Made by a program: the position numbers and the translations under genes. A stretch of DNA of 64,000 bases from assembly GCA_946222885.1 (NCBI GenBank), contig CAMIAK010000008.1, positions 62,001-126,000 on the forward strand, written 5' to 3'. This document shows, piece after piece, positions 17,604 through 24,983 of the stretch (position 1 is the stretch's first letter; every line of letters begins with the position of its first letter). The notes under the pieces were generated by a model. The model had not been told where the DNA came from. It searched no databases and was given only the letters and a program-made list of their open reading frames with translations. The DNA is from an uncultured Nesterenkonia sp. GTDB lineage: Bacteria; Actinomycetota; Actinomycetes; Actinomycetales; Micrococcaceae.

Positions 17604-17894
17604 ATGAGCAGTTTCCAGATATACGAACCCGATGTGGACTTCGACGACGAGCAGGAAGCACCGAAGCCGAAGCCGCGCCATAACCAGACATTCGCGAACA
17701 AGCCTCCCGAGGCACTCTACGCCGAGATGATGATGTGGCAAGCCCGAGCGCGGCAGAACAGGGCCGAGACCAGGGCCGTGGAAGCAGAGGGCATCAACAA
17801 GACCAAGAAGCTTCGCAGCGAAGCTCACGAGCTGAGGAAGCGTCTCCGGGCAGCCGAAGAACGCATCACCGAACTTGAAGGAGATCAGCAGTGA
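17604..17894 (+). CDS. Unknown coiled-coil element protein
   Basis: 96 aa with a good AAGGA site before the ATG. The N-terminus is acidic (EPDVDFDDEQEAPKPKP). The second half is a long charged helix with heptad character (KLRSEAHELRKRLRAAEERI), so it probably self-associates. Overlaps the next GTG by four bases. No family recognised. Confidence 0.6.
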   Translation: MSSFQIYEPDVDFDDEQEAPKPKPRHNQTFANKPPEALYAEMMMWQARARQNRAETRAVEAEGINKTKKLRSEAHELRKRLRAAEERITELEGDQQ

Positions 17895-18163
17895 ATGAAC
17901 TCACCGAGGAGCAGATCTCCGAGGGGCTGCAGAACGCCGCCGCCGCGACACGTCATTGGATCAGCGGCGACCACCGGGCCGCGTTCCGGGTGATCACTTA
18001 CTCCGAGTCCTTCCCCGCAGCCGTCCACGGGCTCCTAGCGCTTTCCGCGGTAGCAGTCGCCGGATCAGGGATGGACACCGAGAAGTTCCTGACCAACATC
18101 GCCCTGGAAGAACAGGCCTTCCGGCTCAAGGAGCACGACAAGGAGGCCAACACCGATGAGTGA
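17891..18163 (+). CDS. Unknown element protein 5
   Basis: 90 aa from a GTG inside GTGA. A helix-rich middle with one mildly hydrophobic stretch (AAVHGLLALSAVAVAGSG, residues 43-60) that may be a buried helix rather than a membrane span. No family recognised. Overlaps the next gene by eight bases. Confidence 0.55.
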   Translation: MNELTEEQISEGLQNAAAATRHWISGDHRAAFRVITYSESFPAAVHGLLALSAVAVAGSGMDTEKFLTNIALEEQAFRLKEHDKEANTDE

Positions 18164-18521
18164 GACCCGGCCTTCCTGCCCAGCTTGTAACGGCGTGTGG
18201 ATCTACGGTCTAACCCACCAACACCGCACCACATGCCCCCGCTACCTCGCAGAGACGGCGACGATCGCTGCTGACCATCAGCGCGGGGCAGGCATCCGCG
18301 ACACCACAGACACAGAACTACACACCATTCGGGAGCAAGACTATGAGCAGCCAGAAAGCAACTATGACTTCTTCGTCCGCTTCGAGCACAGCGGAGGATT
18401 CCACCACCGCGAACCCCTCATCGGACCCTCAGACGCCGAACCCCGAGCGGACGGACTCTACTGGTGGGGAGCAGGATTCATCCCCGCAGAACGAACAGGA
18501 GACCCCAGAACAGGACACTGA
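18156..18521 (+). CDS. Small zinc-ribbon-like element protein
   Basis: 121 aa. CPAC near residue 8 and HQHRTTC about 15 residues later could form one zinc site; the rest is acidic and aromatic (YDFFVRFEHSGGFHH). Strong AAGGAGG site upstream. Its last 179 bases overlap the scaffold-like gene in another frame, and both have good ribosome sites, so both are kept. Confidence 0.5.
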   Translation: MSETRPSCPACNGVWIYGLTHQHRTTCPRYLAETATIAADHQRGAGIRDTTDTELHTIREQDYEQPESNYDFFVRFEHSGGFHHREPLIGPSDAEPRADGLYWWGAGFIPAERTGDPRTGH

Positions 18522-18960
18522 GCAGGAGCCCGAACCCGACCAGGAGCCCAACCCCGCTAACGCAGAAGCAGCGAAGTACCGGCGCCGGCTACGAGAGACC
18601 GAAGCAGAGCGCGACGCCCTGCAATCGAAGCTCAACAGCGTGATAGACAACGTCATCACCGAGAAGCTGCAGAACGTCGGAGTCCCCGCCCGGATGCTCC
18701 GCCGACTCGACACAGATCTCAGCGGCGTCTTCGATGAACAAGGCAACTTTTCTGACGAACGACTCCTCGACCTGGTCAACGTCACCCTCAATGAGATGGG
18801 ACTCGAACCAAACCGGAACCTCAACGACATCAACAGAACCCACCAGCGCCTAGGCCGCATCGACTGGGGGAAAAACTGGAGGAATGGATACGTTCCCACT
18901 GCGGGAACAGGACCAGAAGTTCCACCTAAATCAGGATGGGAATCAGTAATCAAGAACTGA
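18343..18960 (+). CDS. Capsid scaffold-like protein
   Basis: 205 aa. A Ser/Thr/Glu-rich disordered first 80 residues, then a coiled coil (AAKYRRRLRETEAERDALQS, about 82-101) and a conserved-looking C-terminal domain. This architecture directly before a capsid gene is that of HK97-type scaffolding proteins, which guide shell assembly and leave or are cut. GGGAG precedes the ATG. It starts inside the gene before (179-base out-of-frame overlap). The label rests on shape and position, not on a strong motif. Confidence 0.65.
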   Translation: MSSQKATMTSSSASSTAEDSTTANPSSDPQTPNPERTDSTGGEQDSSPQNEQETPEQDTEQEPEPDQEPNPANAEAAKYRRRLRETEAERDALQSKLNSVIDNVITEKLQNVGVPARMLRRLDTDLSGVFDEQGNFSDERLLDLVNVTLNEMGLEPNRNLNDINRTHQRLGRIDWGKNWRNGYVPTAGTGPEVPPKSGWESVIKN

Positions 18961-18969
18961 TTCAACTGG

Positions 18970-18975
18970 TATAAT
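18970..18975 (+). promoter_or_regulatory. Extended -10 promoter for the capsid gene
   Basis: TGGTATAAT, a perfect extended -10 (TGnTATAAT), 179 bases before the capsid start and just after the scaffold stop. No good -35 is seen, which is usual for extended -10 promoters. It suggests separate high capsid expression. Confidence 0.6.
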
Positions 18976-18993
18976 GAGAATGAACTCCTGAAT

Positions 18994-19038
18994 AGGGGTG
19001 GTGAGGGGCAGGCCAGGCGCTTACCCCTCACCACCCCT
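18994..19038 (+). other. 15-bp perfect hairpin in the capsid leader
   Basis: AGGGGTGGTGAGGGG (18994-19008) pairs perfectly with 19024-19038, leaving a 15-base loop. It would lie at the very 5' end of the transcript from the promoter at 18970. No T-run follows, so a stabilising or regulatory leader stem is as likely as a terminator of the upstream operon. Confidence 0.6.
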
Positions 19039-19153
19039 CCAGGGGACATCTCACGCAGCCCCAGCGGGGTCACCGGGCAGGCCAGGGCCACCGGCACGAG
19101 ACACACCCAACATTCTGACGTGTACTCACAACCCCGCTGAAAGGGCATTCACC

Positions 19154-19978
19154 ATGACGGCAACAACCGTTTCCATGAACGAGATCGCACCGACCGCGCA
19201 GGCCGGGCTCATCCTCGAACCGCTGCTCAACGAGTCAATCTCCACTGCTGCAGCCGTATCCACCACTCACACCACCGGGGCCACCGAGTTCCGGGTCCCC
19301 ATCGTCGCTGAAGACGCCATCGCCGCCTGGACCCGTGAAGGTGAAGAGATCACCCCCACCGAGGTCACCCTCGACGAGCTCACCATCACCCCCAGGAAGG
19401 TCGCCGGACTCATCCCCGTCTCCCGGGAGCTGGCAGAGGACTCCTCCCCGGACGCCTCCGCCATCATCGGCAACTCCCTGGCCCGGTCCCTGGTGTATCA
19501 GCTGGACGCAGCCTTCCTCGGCGCCCTGCCAGCACCGGCACCGCAGGGACTCGGGAGCCTGGAGGCCACCGAGATCACCACCAGCCTGACCAACCTCGAC
19601 GCGGTACTTGAGGGTAAGGCGGCTATCGGCATCGCCGGCGGCACAGCAACCGCGATCATCGCTCACCCCAACGACGCACTCGCCCTCTCGAAGCTGAAGG
19701 ACGCCGAAGGCTCCAACCGGTCACTAATCGACGACGTCAGCACAGTCGCATCACTGCCTGTCATCCAGACGCAGCACGCAACCGAAGGCGAACTTTGGAT
19801 CGTCGACAACACTGCGATTCACACTGTGGTACGAGAAGACGTCAGCGTCACATCATCGTCTGACGTTTATTTCAGCTCTGATCGCGTCGCGATCCGCGCA
19901 ACCGCACGAGTGGACTTCGGTTTTCCCTACCAGAACCGGCTGGTGAAGATCACCACCAACGCAGACACCGGCAGCTGA
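19154..19978 (+). CDS. HK97-type phage major capsid protein
   Basis: 274 aa. Phage_capsid (HK97 gp5-like) protein that builds the icosahedral shell. Family features: the N-terminal arm, TEFRVPIVAEDAIAAWTREG, the strand ITPRKVAGLIPVSREL near residue 80-95, and the C-terminal GFPYQNRLVKIT typical of the P-domain end. It lacks the 100-residue delta domain of HK97, in line with a separate scaffold gene, and no protease is present. ATG 19154 follows GAAAGGG; the frame open to 18998 is the leader hairpin. Encapsulin is the alternative fold but fits worse. Confidence 0.88.
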   Translation: MTATTVSMNEIAPTAQAGLILEPLLNESISTAAAVSTTHTTGATEFRVPIVAEDAIAAWTREGEEITPTEVTLDELTITPRKVAGLIPVSRELAEDSSPDASAIIGNSLARSLVYQLDAAFLGALPAPAPQGLGSLEATEITTSLTNLDAVLEGKAAIGIAGGTATAIIAHPNDALALSKLKDAEGSNRSLIDDVSTVASLPVIQTQHATEGELWIVDNTAIHTVVREDVSVTSSSDVYFSSDRVAIRATARVDFGFPYQNRLVKITTNADTGS

Positions 19979-19992
19979 CCACCACACAGCGC

Positions 19993-20025
19993 TGAGGCCC
20001 TCACCCACACCGGGCGGGGGCCTCA
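19993..20025 (+). terminator. Terminator after the capsid gene
   Basis: TGAGGCCC (19993-20000) pairs with GGGCCTCA (20018-20025), loop of 17 bases, 15 bases after the capsid stop. No clear T-run. Confidence 0.6.
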
Positions 20026-20250
20026 TGCGTGTCCAGAACTGGACACCTACCCATGCCCCTCCCCAGGGCACACAGCGGCATCCCCGGTGCATAGACCGGC
20101 TCACACACCGATCCCCTAAGGCGGTCGAACATCCCCCTACCGGTGCCCCTCCCCGCCCCTCAGAAGTTCGTGCCCCGGCGCATTAGTAATCTCTATTCAC
20201 CGCGTTTTTCCACAAATGAGAATTATTAGCAATAATAGGTGGCACCATGA

Positions 20251-20649
20251 ATGATGTTTCCGTTGTGGACCGGGACCCTGGGGAGAGACATCGCTATGCA
20301 CCGGGGCGCGAACTCGACACCCCATGGGAGGGGTAACGGTAGGGGAACGAACTATGAAACCTGCAGATGCGAGTCTTGCAGGCAGAGAAAAGCCCCGGGT
20401 CAGTCGCCTGATACCGGGGCTTTCTGTATCGTGGCCCAAGAAACTTGTTGCTTAGCAACAGCGGTCGCAGGGGCTCTCACTGGCTCCTACTATACAGGAG
20501 CGGAGCAACGGTGTCGAAGCAGACTCCCGAATGGATTGAAGCCTGGCTTAGCAAGCGGCGGTTCCAAAAGTATCTCAACGCAGCAGGCGGAGATCCTACG
20601 CGAGGGCTTGCTTTGTACGAGTGGAATTCGAAGCTTTCATCTTGCCTGA
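20251..20649 (+). CDS. Doubtful small phage-type CRC-motif frame, possibly broken
   Basis: The part from about residue 16 reads HGRGNGRGTNYETCRCESCR, matching the HGxxxGxxxxxCRCxxCR pattern of small zinc-like proteins common in actinophages. After that the frame runs through the terminator hairpin at 20389 and into the Abi gene, which is not credible, so either the real protein ended earlier before a frameshift or this is a remnant. An internal start at 20296 is possible. Confidence 0.25.
   Translation: MMFPLWTGTLGRDIAMHRGANSTPHGRGNGRGTNYETCRCESCRQRKAPGQSPDTGAFCIVAQETCCLATAVAGALTGSYYTGAEQRCRSRLPNGLKPGLASGGSKSISTQQAEILREGLLCTSGIRSFHLA
20389..20423 (+). terminator. Terminator upstream of the Abi gene
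   Basis: AAAGCCCCGG (20389-20398) pairs with CCGGGGCTTT (20414-20423), 15-base loop, followed by TCTGT. Shields the Abi gene from upstream transcription. Confidence 0.75.
20447..20459. promoter_or_regulatory. 13-bp palindrome upstream of the Abi gene
   Basis: GTTGCT-T-AGCAAC, perfect, 52 bases before the Abi start and ahead of a possible -10 (TATACA, 20491). Possible operator. Confidence 0.4.
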
Positions 20650-21206
20650 TTCGCGACCTTGGACACCTGGAGGTCGGAATACGCAATGCATACGATCGTG
20701 CGTTGCTGCAACTCCCCAGACTGGAAGGTCGCGACTGGATAACAGAGGTCGGAGCCCTGACCGTATGGTCACCTGAAATGGTCAAGGCACGAAAACCCCC
20801 TCACAGACGAGTGGACAAGAACAAACCCTCTAGAGACAAGATCGAGTTGGCGCGCAAGCACGCTAGCTACACCGAGACCAATGACGTCCACCGTGACAAA
20901 GTTGTCGCAGAACTGACTTTTGGTTTCTGGACCTACCAAACGGACAGGTTTCATGAGAAGTCTCTTTGGCTCCCAGTACTGAGGCACGTGTATCCCCCAG
21001 GGGCAGACCGAGCCAAGATCCACACAGCGTTGACCGCACTAAGAGACGTGCGTAATCGTCTCGCCCACCATGAATCAGTTTTTGATCAGAGTCCAGAGAA
21101 CATAAGGCGGCGGATCAACTTCGTTGCACGGCAGGTCTCCCCCGAGATGCACCAACACATCGAATCGAATAGCGCAGTCCAAGACTGCCTCAGGAACAAG
21201 CCCTGA
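20511..21206 (+). CDS. Abi-like protein (AbiD/F, Abi_2-type, HEPN motif)
   Basis: 231 aa. Resembles Abi_2 phage abortive-infection proteins: WLSKRRFQKYLNAAGGD at the N-terminus, ALYEWNSKLSSCLIRDLGHLEVGIRNA (broken in the middle by varied residues) and a C-terminal RNRLAHHE. The last is an Rx4-6H HEPN ribonuclease motif (R181 to H186/H187 from GTG 20511). Likely a phage-exclusion cargo gene, its usual place in satellites being next to an att site. The GTG start has a GGAGCGGAG site; the longer frame to 20445 is less likely. Lower GC than the chromosome. Activity is inferred. Confidence 0.8.
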   Translation: MSKQTPEWIEAWLSKRRFQKYLNAAGGDPTRGLALYEWNSKLSSCLIRDLGHLEVGIRNAYDRALLQLPRLEGRDWITEVGALTVWSPEMVKARKPPHRRVDKNKPSRDKIELARKHASYTETNDVHRDKVVAELTFGFWTYQTDRFHEKSLWLPVLRHVYPPGADRAKIHTALTALRDVRNRLAHHESVFDQSPENIRRRINFVARQVSPEMHQHIESNSAVQDCLRNKP

Positions 21207-21215
21207 ATGATCAGT

Positions 21216-21244
21216 AGTACGCAGTCAGTACGCAGCAGGTTCGA
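21216..21244. repeat. Integrase arm-type repeat, right copy
   Basis: Two AGTACGCAG units 11 bases apart followed by CAGGTTCGA. It is 27/29 identical to 12748-12776 in direct orientation and lies about 90 bases inside attR. Confidence 0.75.
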
Positions 21245-21334
21245 GAAGTTCCGTTATCGACCAGTCCCATCCAACCCACTAAACCGTTCTGACCTGGGAC
21301 GTTATAGAACGACTCATGTCAGACGCGCCTCTTT

Positions 21335-21382
21335 ACCGCTCTCCTAAAGCGGGTGTCAGAGGTTCGAATCCTCTCGGGGGGA
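21335..21382 (+). other. attR: right junction with the displaced tRNA-Arg 3' end
   Basis: The 23-base core (21335-21357) is identical to attL. It is followed by the original chromosomal T-arm AGAGG-TTCGAAT-CCTCT and acceptor CGGGGGG-A. It lacks a 5' half, so it is not a tRNA gene; it is what the empty site would use to complete tRNA-Arg. Confidence 0.93.
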
Positions 21383-21491
21383 CCCTGCGGCCGGTGCCCG
21401 GCCCGCAGCCGGACGTGTGAGCCGTCCGGGAATCTCTGCGCCCGGCACCTGGTTCCTCCCTGGCGGAACATCCTCCGCCGAAAGGAACCCC

Positions 21492-22586
21492 ATGACCGCC
21501 TCCGCCCTGCGCGAGAAGCTCTTCTCCCCCGTCACCCTGGGCTCCGCCCAGCTGGCGAACCGCCTGGTGATGGCGCCGCTGACCCGCATCCGCTCCGATG
21601 AGCGCGGGGTCCCTACGGACACGGTGGTCGAGTACTACCGGCAGCGCGCCTCCATGGGGATGATCGTCACCGAGGGCACCTGGCCGGTGGGCGAGGGCCG
21701 CACCTGGATCGGCCAGCCCGGCATCGAGGGCCCCGAGCACGTCGAAGGGTGGAGGAAGGTCACCGACGCCGTCCACGCCGAGGGCGGGAAGATCGTCATG
21801 CAGATCATGCACGGCGGCCGCATCGGCCACCCCAGCATCTCCACCACCGGGCGGGTGACCGCTCCCAGCGCGATCGCCGCCCCCGGCGAGATCCGCACCC
21901 CGGAGGGCAAGCAGCCGCATCCGGTCCCCCATGCCCTGACCACCGGCGAGGTCGCCGAGACCGTCGGCCAGTTCGTCCGCGCCGCGGAGAACGCAGTCGC
22001 AGCGGGCATGGACGGCGTACAGATCCACGGCGCCAACGGCTACCTGATCCACGAGTTCACCTCTCCGGCCACCAATCAGCGCACCGATCGCTACGGCGGC
22101 TCCCCGGAGAACCGCGCGCGGCTCTCGGTGGAGATCGCGGCCGCCGTCGCCGGTGCGATCGGCCCGGGGCGGACCGGCATCCGGCTCTCCCCGCAGCACA
22201 ACATCCAGGGCGCGCTGGAGGAGGACCACGAGGACGCGCTGGCCACCTACCGCGCCATGGCCGAGGGCCTCGCCCCGCTGGACCTGGCCCATATCGACGT
22301 CCTCAGCGCGGAGCCGGCCTCCGAGCTGGTGCAGATGATCCGGAGGGTCTCCGGCGCTCCGCTGATCGCCAACACCGGGTTCGGGGTGGTCACCACCCGT
22401 GAAGAGGCCGCGGAGATCATCGAGCAGGATCTGGCCGAGGCCGTCAGCGTCGGGCGCGCCGTCATCGCGAACCCGGACCTCGCCCGCCGCTGGGAGGAGG
22501 ACCTCCCGGAGAACGACGCCGTCCCGGCCACCTTCTACGTCGGCGGCGAGCGCGGCTACACCGACTATCCGTTCTACGAGGGCTGA
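21492..22586 (+). CDS. Old yellow enzyme family oxidoreductase (alkene reductase)
   Basis: 364 aa TIM-barrel flavoprotein that uses FMN and NAD(P)H to reduce activated C=C bonds. Features: NRLVMAPLTRIRSD near residue 24, MQIMHGGRIGHPS with the flavin-contacting His, and IHGANGYLIHEFTSPATNQR followed by TDRYGGSPENR. Start ATG 21492 follows AAAGGAA. The first chromosomal gene after attR; the physiological substrate is unknown. Confidence 0.92.
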   Translation: MTASALREKLFSPVTLGSAQLANRLVMAPLTRIRSDERGVPTDTVVEYYRQRASMGMIVTEGTWPVGEGRTWIGQPGIEGPEHVEGWRKVTDAVHAEGGKIVMQIMHGGRIGHPSISTTGRVTAPSAIAAPGEIRTPEGKQPHPVPHALTTGEVAETVGQFVRAAENAVAAGMDGVQIHGANGYLIHEFTSPATNQRTDRYGGSPENRARLSVEIAAAVAGAIGPGRTGIRLSPQHNIQGALEEDHEDALATYRAMAEGLAPLDLAHIDVLSAEPASELVQMIRRVSGAPLIANTGFGVVTTREEAAEIIEQDLAEAVSVGRAVIANPDLARRWEEDLPENDAVPATFYVGGERGYTDYPFYEG

Positions 22587-22622
22587 GCTTCACCCCCCCC
22601 TTCCCCTCCACCTCCACCTCAG

Positions 22623-22693
22623 GTTGTGTGGGCACTTTCCGGCGCTATGAGACGCGATAGGGTGCTGAGAACGCCAGGAAGTGCCCACACAAC
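22623..22693. repeat. Long palindrome B
   Basis: Arms of 22 positions (22623-22644 and 22672-22693) with one mismatch and one G-U, starting GTTGTGTGGGCACTT. A 27-base loop holds GACGCGATAGGGTGCTGAG, close to the core in palindrome A. Intergenic, 36 bases after the oxidoreductase, 18 before hutD. Confidence 0.75.
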
Positions 22694-22711
22694 GGGGAGA
22701 GGAAGGGTCCG

Positions 22712-23269
22712 ATGCATCAGCCCCAGCTCATCCGGCTTGAGGACGTCCCCGCCGCTCCATGGAAGAACGGACTCGGCTCCACCCGGGTGATCGTAGGGTC
22801 GGAGCCCGAGGCCGTCTGGCGGCTCAGCGTCGCCGAGCTGGAGCAGGACGGGGAGTTCTCCTCCTTCGGCGGCTGGGACCGCACCTTCTGCGTCTACGGG
22901 CGGAGCCCGGTGGAGCTGACCGTCTCCGGGTGCACCCACCTCCTCGCCCCGGGAGACGCCCTCCCCTTCGACGGCGAGGCACCCGTCCGCGCCACGCTCC
23001 CGGAGGGCACCTCGCAGGCCCTGAACCTGATGACCCGCCGCGGCGCAGCCTCCGGGACCACCGAGGTGGTGGAGATCCAGCCCGACGCCGGCCCGGAGCT
23101 TCCGCACGGGACCGTCGCCCTCGTGCCGCTCCGGGACTCGGTCCGCGCAGGAGACCAGCTCTGCCGCCGGGGCGAGATCCTGCTGCACCCCCGCGGCCCG
23201 CTCTCTGCAGGGCCCGCCGGCGCAGCGCAGCCCGCCGTCGTCGCACTGGTCCGGGTCAGCGACGGCTGA
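22712..23269 (+). CDS. HutD family protein
   Basis: 185 aa bicupin of the HutD/Ves family, linked in other bacteria to histidine use but of unproven biochemical role. The signature PWKNGLGSTRVI is at residues 16-27, GWDRTFCVYGR near 55. Here no hut genes are nearby, so the histidine link is not supported by context. ATG 22712 has a GGAAGGG site. It follows palindrome B directly. Confidence 0.85.
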   Translation: MHQPQLIRLEDVPAAPWKNGLGSTRVIVGSEPEAVWRLSVAELEQDGEFSSFGGWDRTFCVYGRSPVELTVSGCTHLLAPGDALPFDGEAPVRATLPEGTSQALNLMTRRGAASGTTEVVEIQPDAGPELPHGTVALVPLRDSVRAGDQLCRRGEILLHPRGPLSAGPAGAAQPAVVALVRVSDG

Positions 23270-23285
23270 CTCCTCCGGGCGACTC

Positions 23286-24149
23286 TCAGCTGACCGCGAC
23301 CATCGCGATCCCGAGGACGACCACCATCGCTCCGGCCACCCGCCGCACCGGGTCCGGCTCCCTGAAGAGCCACCAGGCCAGCAGCGCCCCGATGACGATC
23401 GAGGACTCCCGCACCGGGGCCACCAGCGCCACCGAGGTCGTGGTCATCGCGTAGAGCACCAGAACATAGGCCAGCGGGGAGAGCGCGGCGATGATCCCGA
23501 CCTGCCGGCGGTCGGAGCGCCAGGTGGGCGCGATGAGCACCCGCTTCCGGATCACCCAGGGCAGCATGACCAGGCACTGCACCGCTCCGCTGAGCCCGAA
23601 GTAGAGGATAGGCTCGATGCTCAGATCGTTGACGGCATAGTTGTCCCACAGCGTGTAGGCGGCGATGGCGGCCCCGGTGGCCGAGCCGCAGAACAGCCCG
23701 GTCGCCAGCCCGGAGGCTCGCTGGAAGAGCCTGCGTCCGGTGACGATGAGGATGCCGCCGATGATCACCAGTCCGCCGGTCAGCGCCACCGCGCCCGGCC
23801 GCTCCCCCAGCACCGCGACGGCGACCAGGATGGTCAGCACCGGTCCCACGCCGCGGGCCACCGGATAGACCACCCCGAGGTCCGCCCGGCGGTAGCCGGT
23901 CTGCAGCAACATGGCGTAGGTGATGTGCAGCAGCGCGGTGATGACCGCCGCGTACAGCAGCTCCCAGCCGTAGGAGTCTCCGCGCAGCACCAGCTGGGTC
24001 AGCCCGAGGGGCAGGCAGACCAGGGCGCCCGCGCTGTAGTACATCCAGACGAAGACGGTGGTGTCCCCGCTGGAGCTCTTGGCCGCGATGTTCCACAGGG
24101 CGTGCGCCACGGCCGCACCCAGGACCATCAGCAGCGCGGCGGTGCTCAC
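23286..24149 (-). CDS. EamA/DMT family transporter
   Basis: 287 aa with about ten hydrophobic helices in two repeats, as in EamA drug/metabolite exporters. The first repeat begins MSTAALLMVLGAAVAHALWN, with the family's conserved HALWN; the second begins near residue 145. Substrate not predictable. The start is the GTG in GTGA overlapping the RpiR stop, so it is the second gene of a two-gene operon and probably under that regulator. Confidence 0.88.
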   Translation of the reverse strand: MSTAALLMVLGAAVAHALWNIAAKSSSGDTTVFVWMYYSAGALVCLPLGLTQLVLRGDSYGWELLYAAVITALLHITYAMLLQTGYRRADLGVVYPVARGVGPVLTILVAVAVLGERPGAVALTGGLVIIGGILIVTGRRLFQRASGLATGLFCGSATGAAIAAYTLWDNYAVNDLSIEPILYFGLSGAVQCLVMLPWVIRKRVLIAPTWRSDRRQVGIIAALSPLAYVLVLYAMTTTSVALVAPVRESSIVIGALLAWWLFREPDPVRRVAGAMVVVLGIAMVAVS

Positions 24150-24961
24150 GCCCCCTCCCCGTCCTCAGCTGAGCCCCCGTCCAGGGTCAGCGCCGCGCAG
24201 AGCATGTCCACCACGGCCAGATGGGCGATCCGGCTGGAGGACTCCACGAGCTGCTCAGCCTCGGCCGCCCCCATCGCCACCAGCGGCACATCGGCCAGCC
24301 GGGCCAGGGAGGAGCCGCTGAAGCTGGTGATCGCGAGGGCCCGGGCCCCGCTGGCCTGGGCAGACTGCACCGTCTCCAGGGTCTGGCGGGTCTCCCCGGA
24401 ATGGCTCACGGCCAGCACAGCATCGCCGGCGTCGAGCTGTCCGGCCAGCAGGACCGCAGAGTAGCCGTCCGCGGAGTGCTGGACGGTGAGTCCGTTGAGG
24501 GTGAGCCGGAAGGCGGCGTCGGAGGCCACCGCCAGGGAGGTCCCGGAGGCGGCGAGCAGCACGCGCCCCGCCCCGGCGAGCAGGCCGGCCGCCCGCTGCA
24601 GGTCCTCTGCCCGCAGCGTCTGCCGGGCGGCCTGCAGGCTGCGGCTGTGGCTGGCGCTGATCAGCTCCATGATCTCTGCGGCTGAGCCTGCCTGTCCGAT
24701 CTGTGCCTCAGGCTCCTGCCCCGCCGCGGAGGAGCGCGCCAGGGCGAGCCGCAGATGGGGCAGGCCTGTGAAGCCTGCGGCACGTGCGGCCCGGACGACG
24801 GTGGCGGCGGAGACCTCGGCGCGTTCGGCGACCTGCTGGGCATTGGCGTTGAGCATGAAGCCCGGGTCGCTGAGGCAGAGCTCGAGCACGCGTCGGTGGC
24901 CGGGCTTGAGTCCGGGGAGCAGGGAGCGCAGCTGCAGGACGAAGGAATCACCAGGAACCAT
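24146..24961 (-). CDS. MurR/RpiR family transcriptional regulator
   Basis: 271 aa. N-terminal HTH_6 (residues about 1-80, with VAERAEVSAATVVRAARAAGF as broken core) and a C-terminal SIS sugar-phosphate domain (about 110-250, LLAASGTSLAVASDAA and AVSHSGETRQT). The family senses phosphosugars. A TGAAAC-GGG-GTTTCA site lies just upstream, so autoregulation and control of the divergent MFS gene and the EamA gene are plausible. Confidence 0.88.
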   Translation of the reverse strand: MVPGDSFVLQLRSLLPGLKPGHRRVLELCLSDPGFMLNANAQQVAERAEVSAATVVRAARAAGFTGLPHLRLALARSSAAGQEPEAQIGQAGSAAEIMELISASHSRSLQAARQTLRAEDLQRAAGLLAGAGRVLLAASGTSLAVASDAAFRLTLNGLTVQHSADGYSAVLLAGQLDAGDAVLAVSHSGETRQTLETVQSAQASGARALAITSFSGSSLARLADVPLVAMGAAEAEQLVESSSRIAHLAVVDMLCAALTLDGGSAEDGEGA

Positions 24962-24983
24962 GTTTCAGAGAATATCACTCAGA

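Larger units (their letters stand above)
20026..20510. other. Cargo-zone gap between capsid and Abi genes
   Basis: About 480 bases without a convincing gene. It holds an A/T-rich stretch (20186-20240), short frames, a terminator (20389-20423) and a 13-bp palindrome. A 29-codon frame (20247-20336, AGGTGG before it) overlaps another frame from 20251. Confidence 0.5.
12663..21357. mobile_element. 8.7 kb integrated element with capsid genes (phage-satellite-like)
   Basis: Bounded by att repeats exactly 8,695 bases apart. Left to right: integrase and repressor (minus strand), then on the plus strand an AlpA/Xis-like gene, four small unknown genes, a RecA/RepA-like ATPase, four more small genes, a scaffold-like protein, an HK97-type capsid protein, a cargo zone and an Abi-like protein. 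There is no terminase, portal, head-tail, tail or lysis gene. Tight start/stop overlaps, intact frames and complete att and arm sites argue against a decayed prophage. DNA is visibly richer in A/T than the flanks, above all in the repressor and Abi genes. Confidence 0.9.

Noticed and set aside
19154..19978. Encapsulin instead of phage capsid
   Set aside because: Length is similar, but the sequence blocks are those of Phage_capsid and a scaffold-like gene precedes it in an integrase-bearing element with no cargo enzyme.
21335..21382. Second tRNA-Arg gene
   Set aside because: Only the 3' part from the anticodon arm is present; there is no acceptor 5' strand or D-arm. It is attR.
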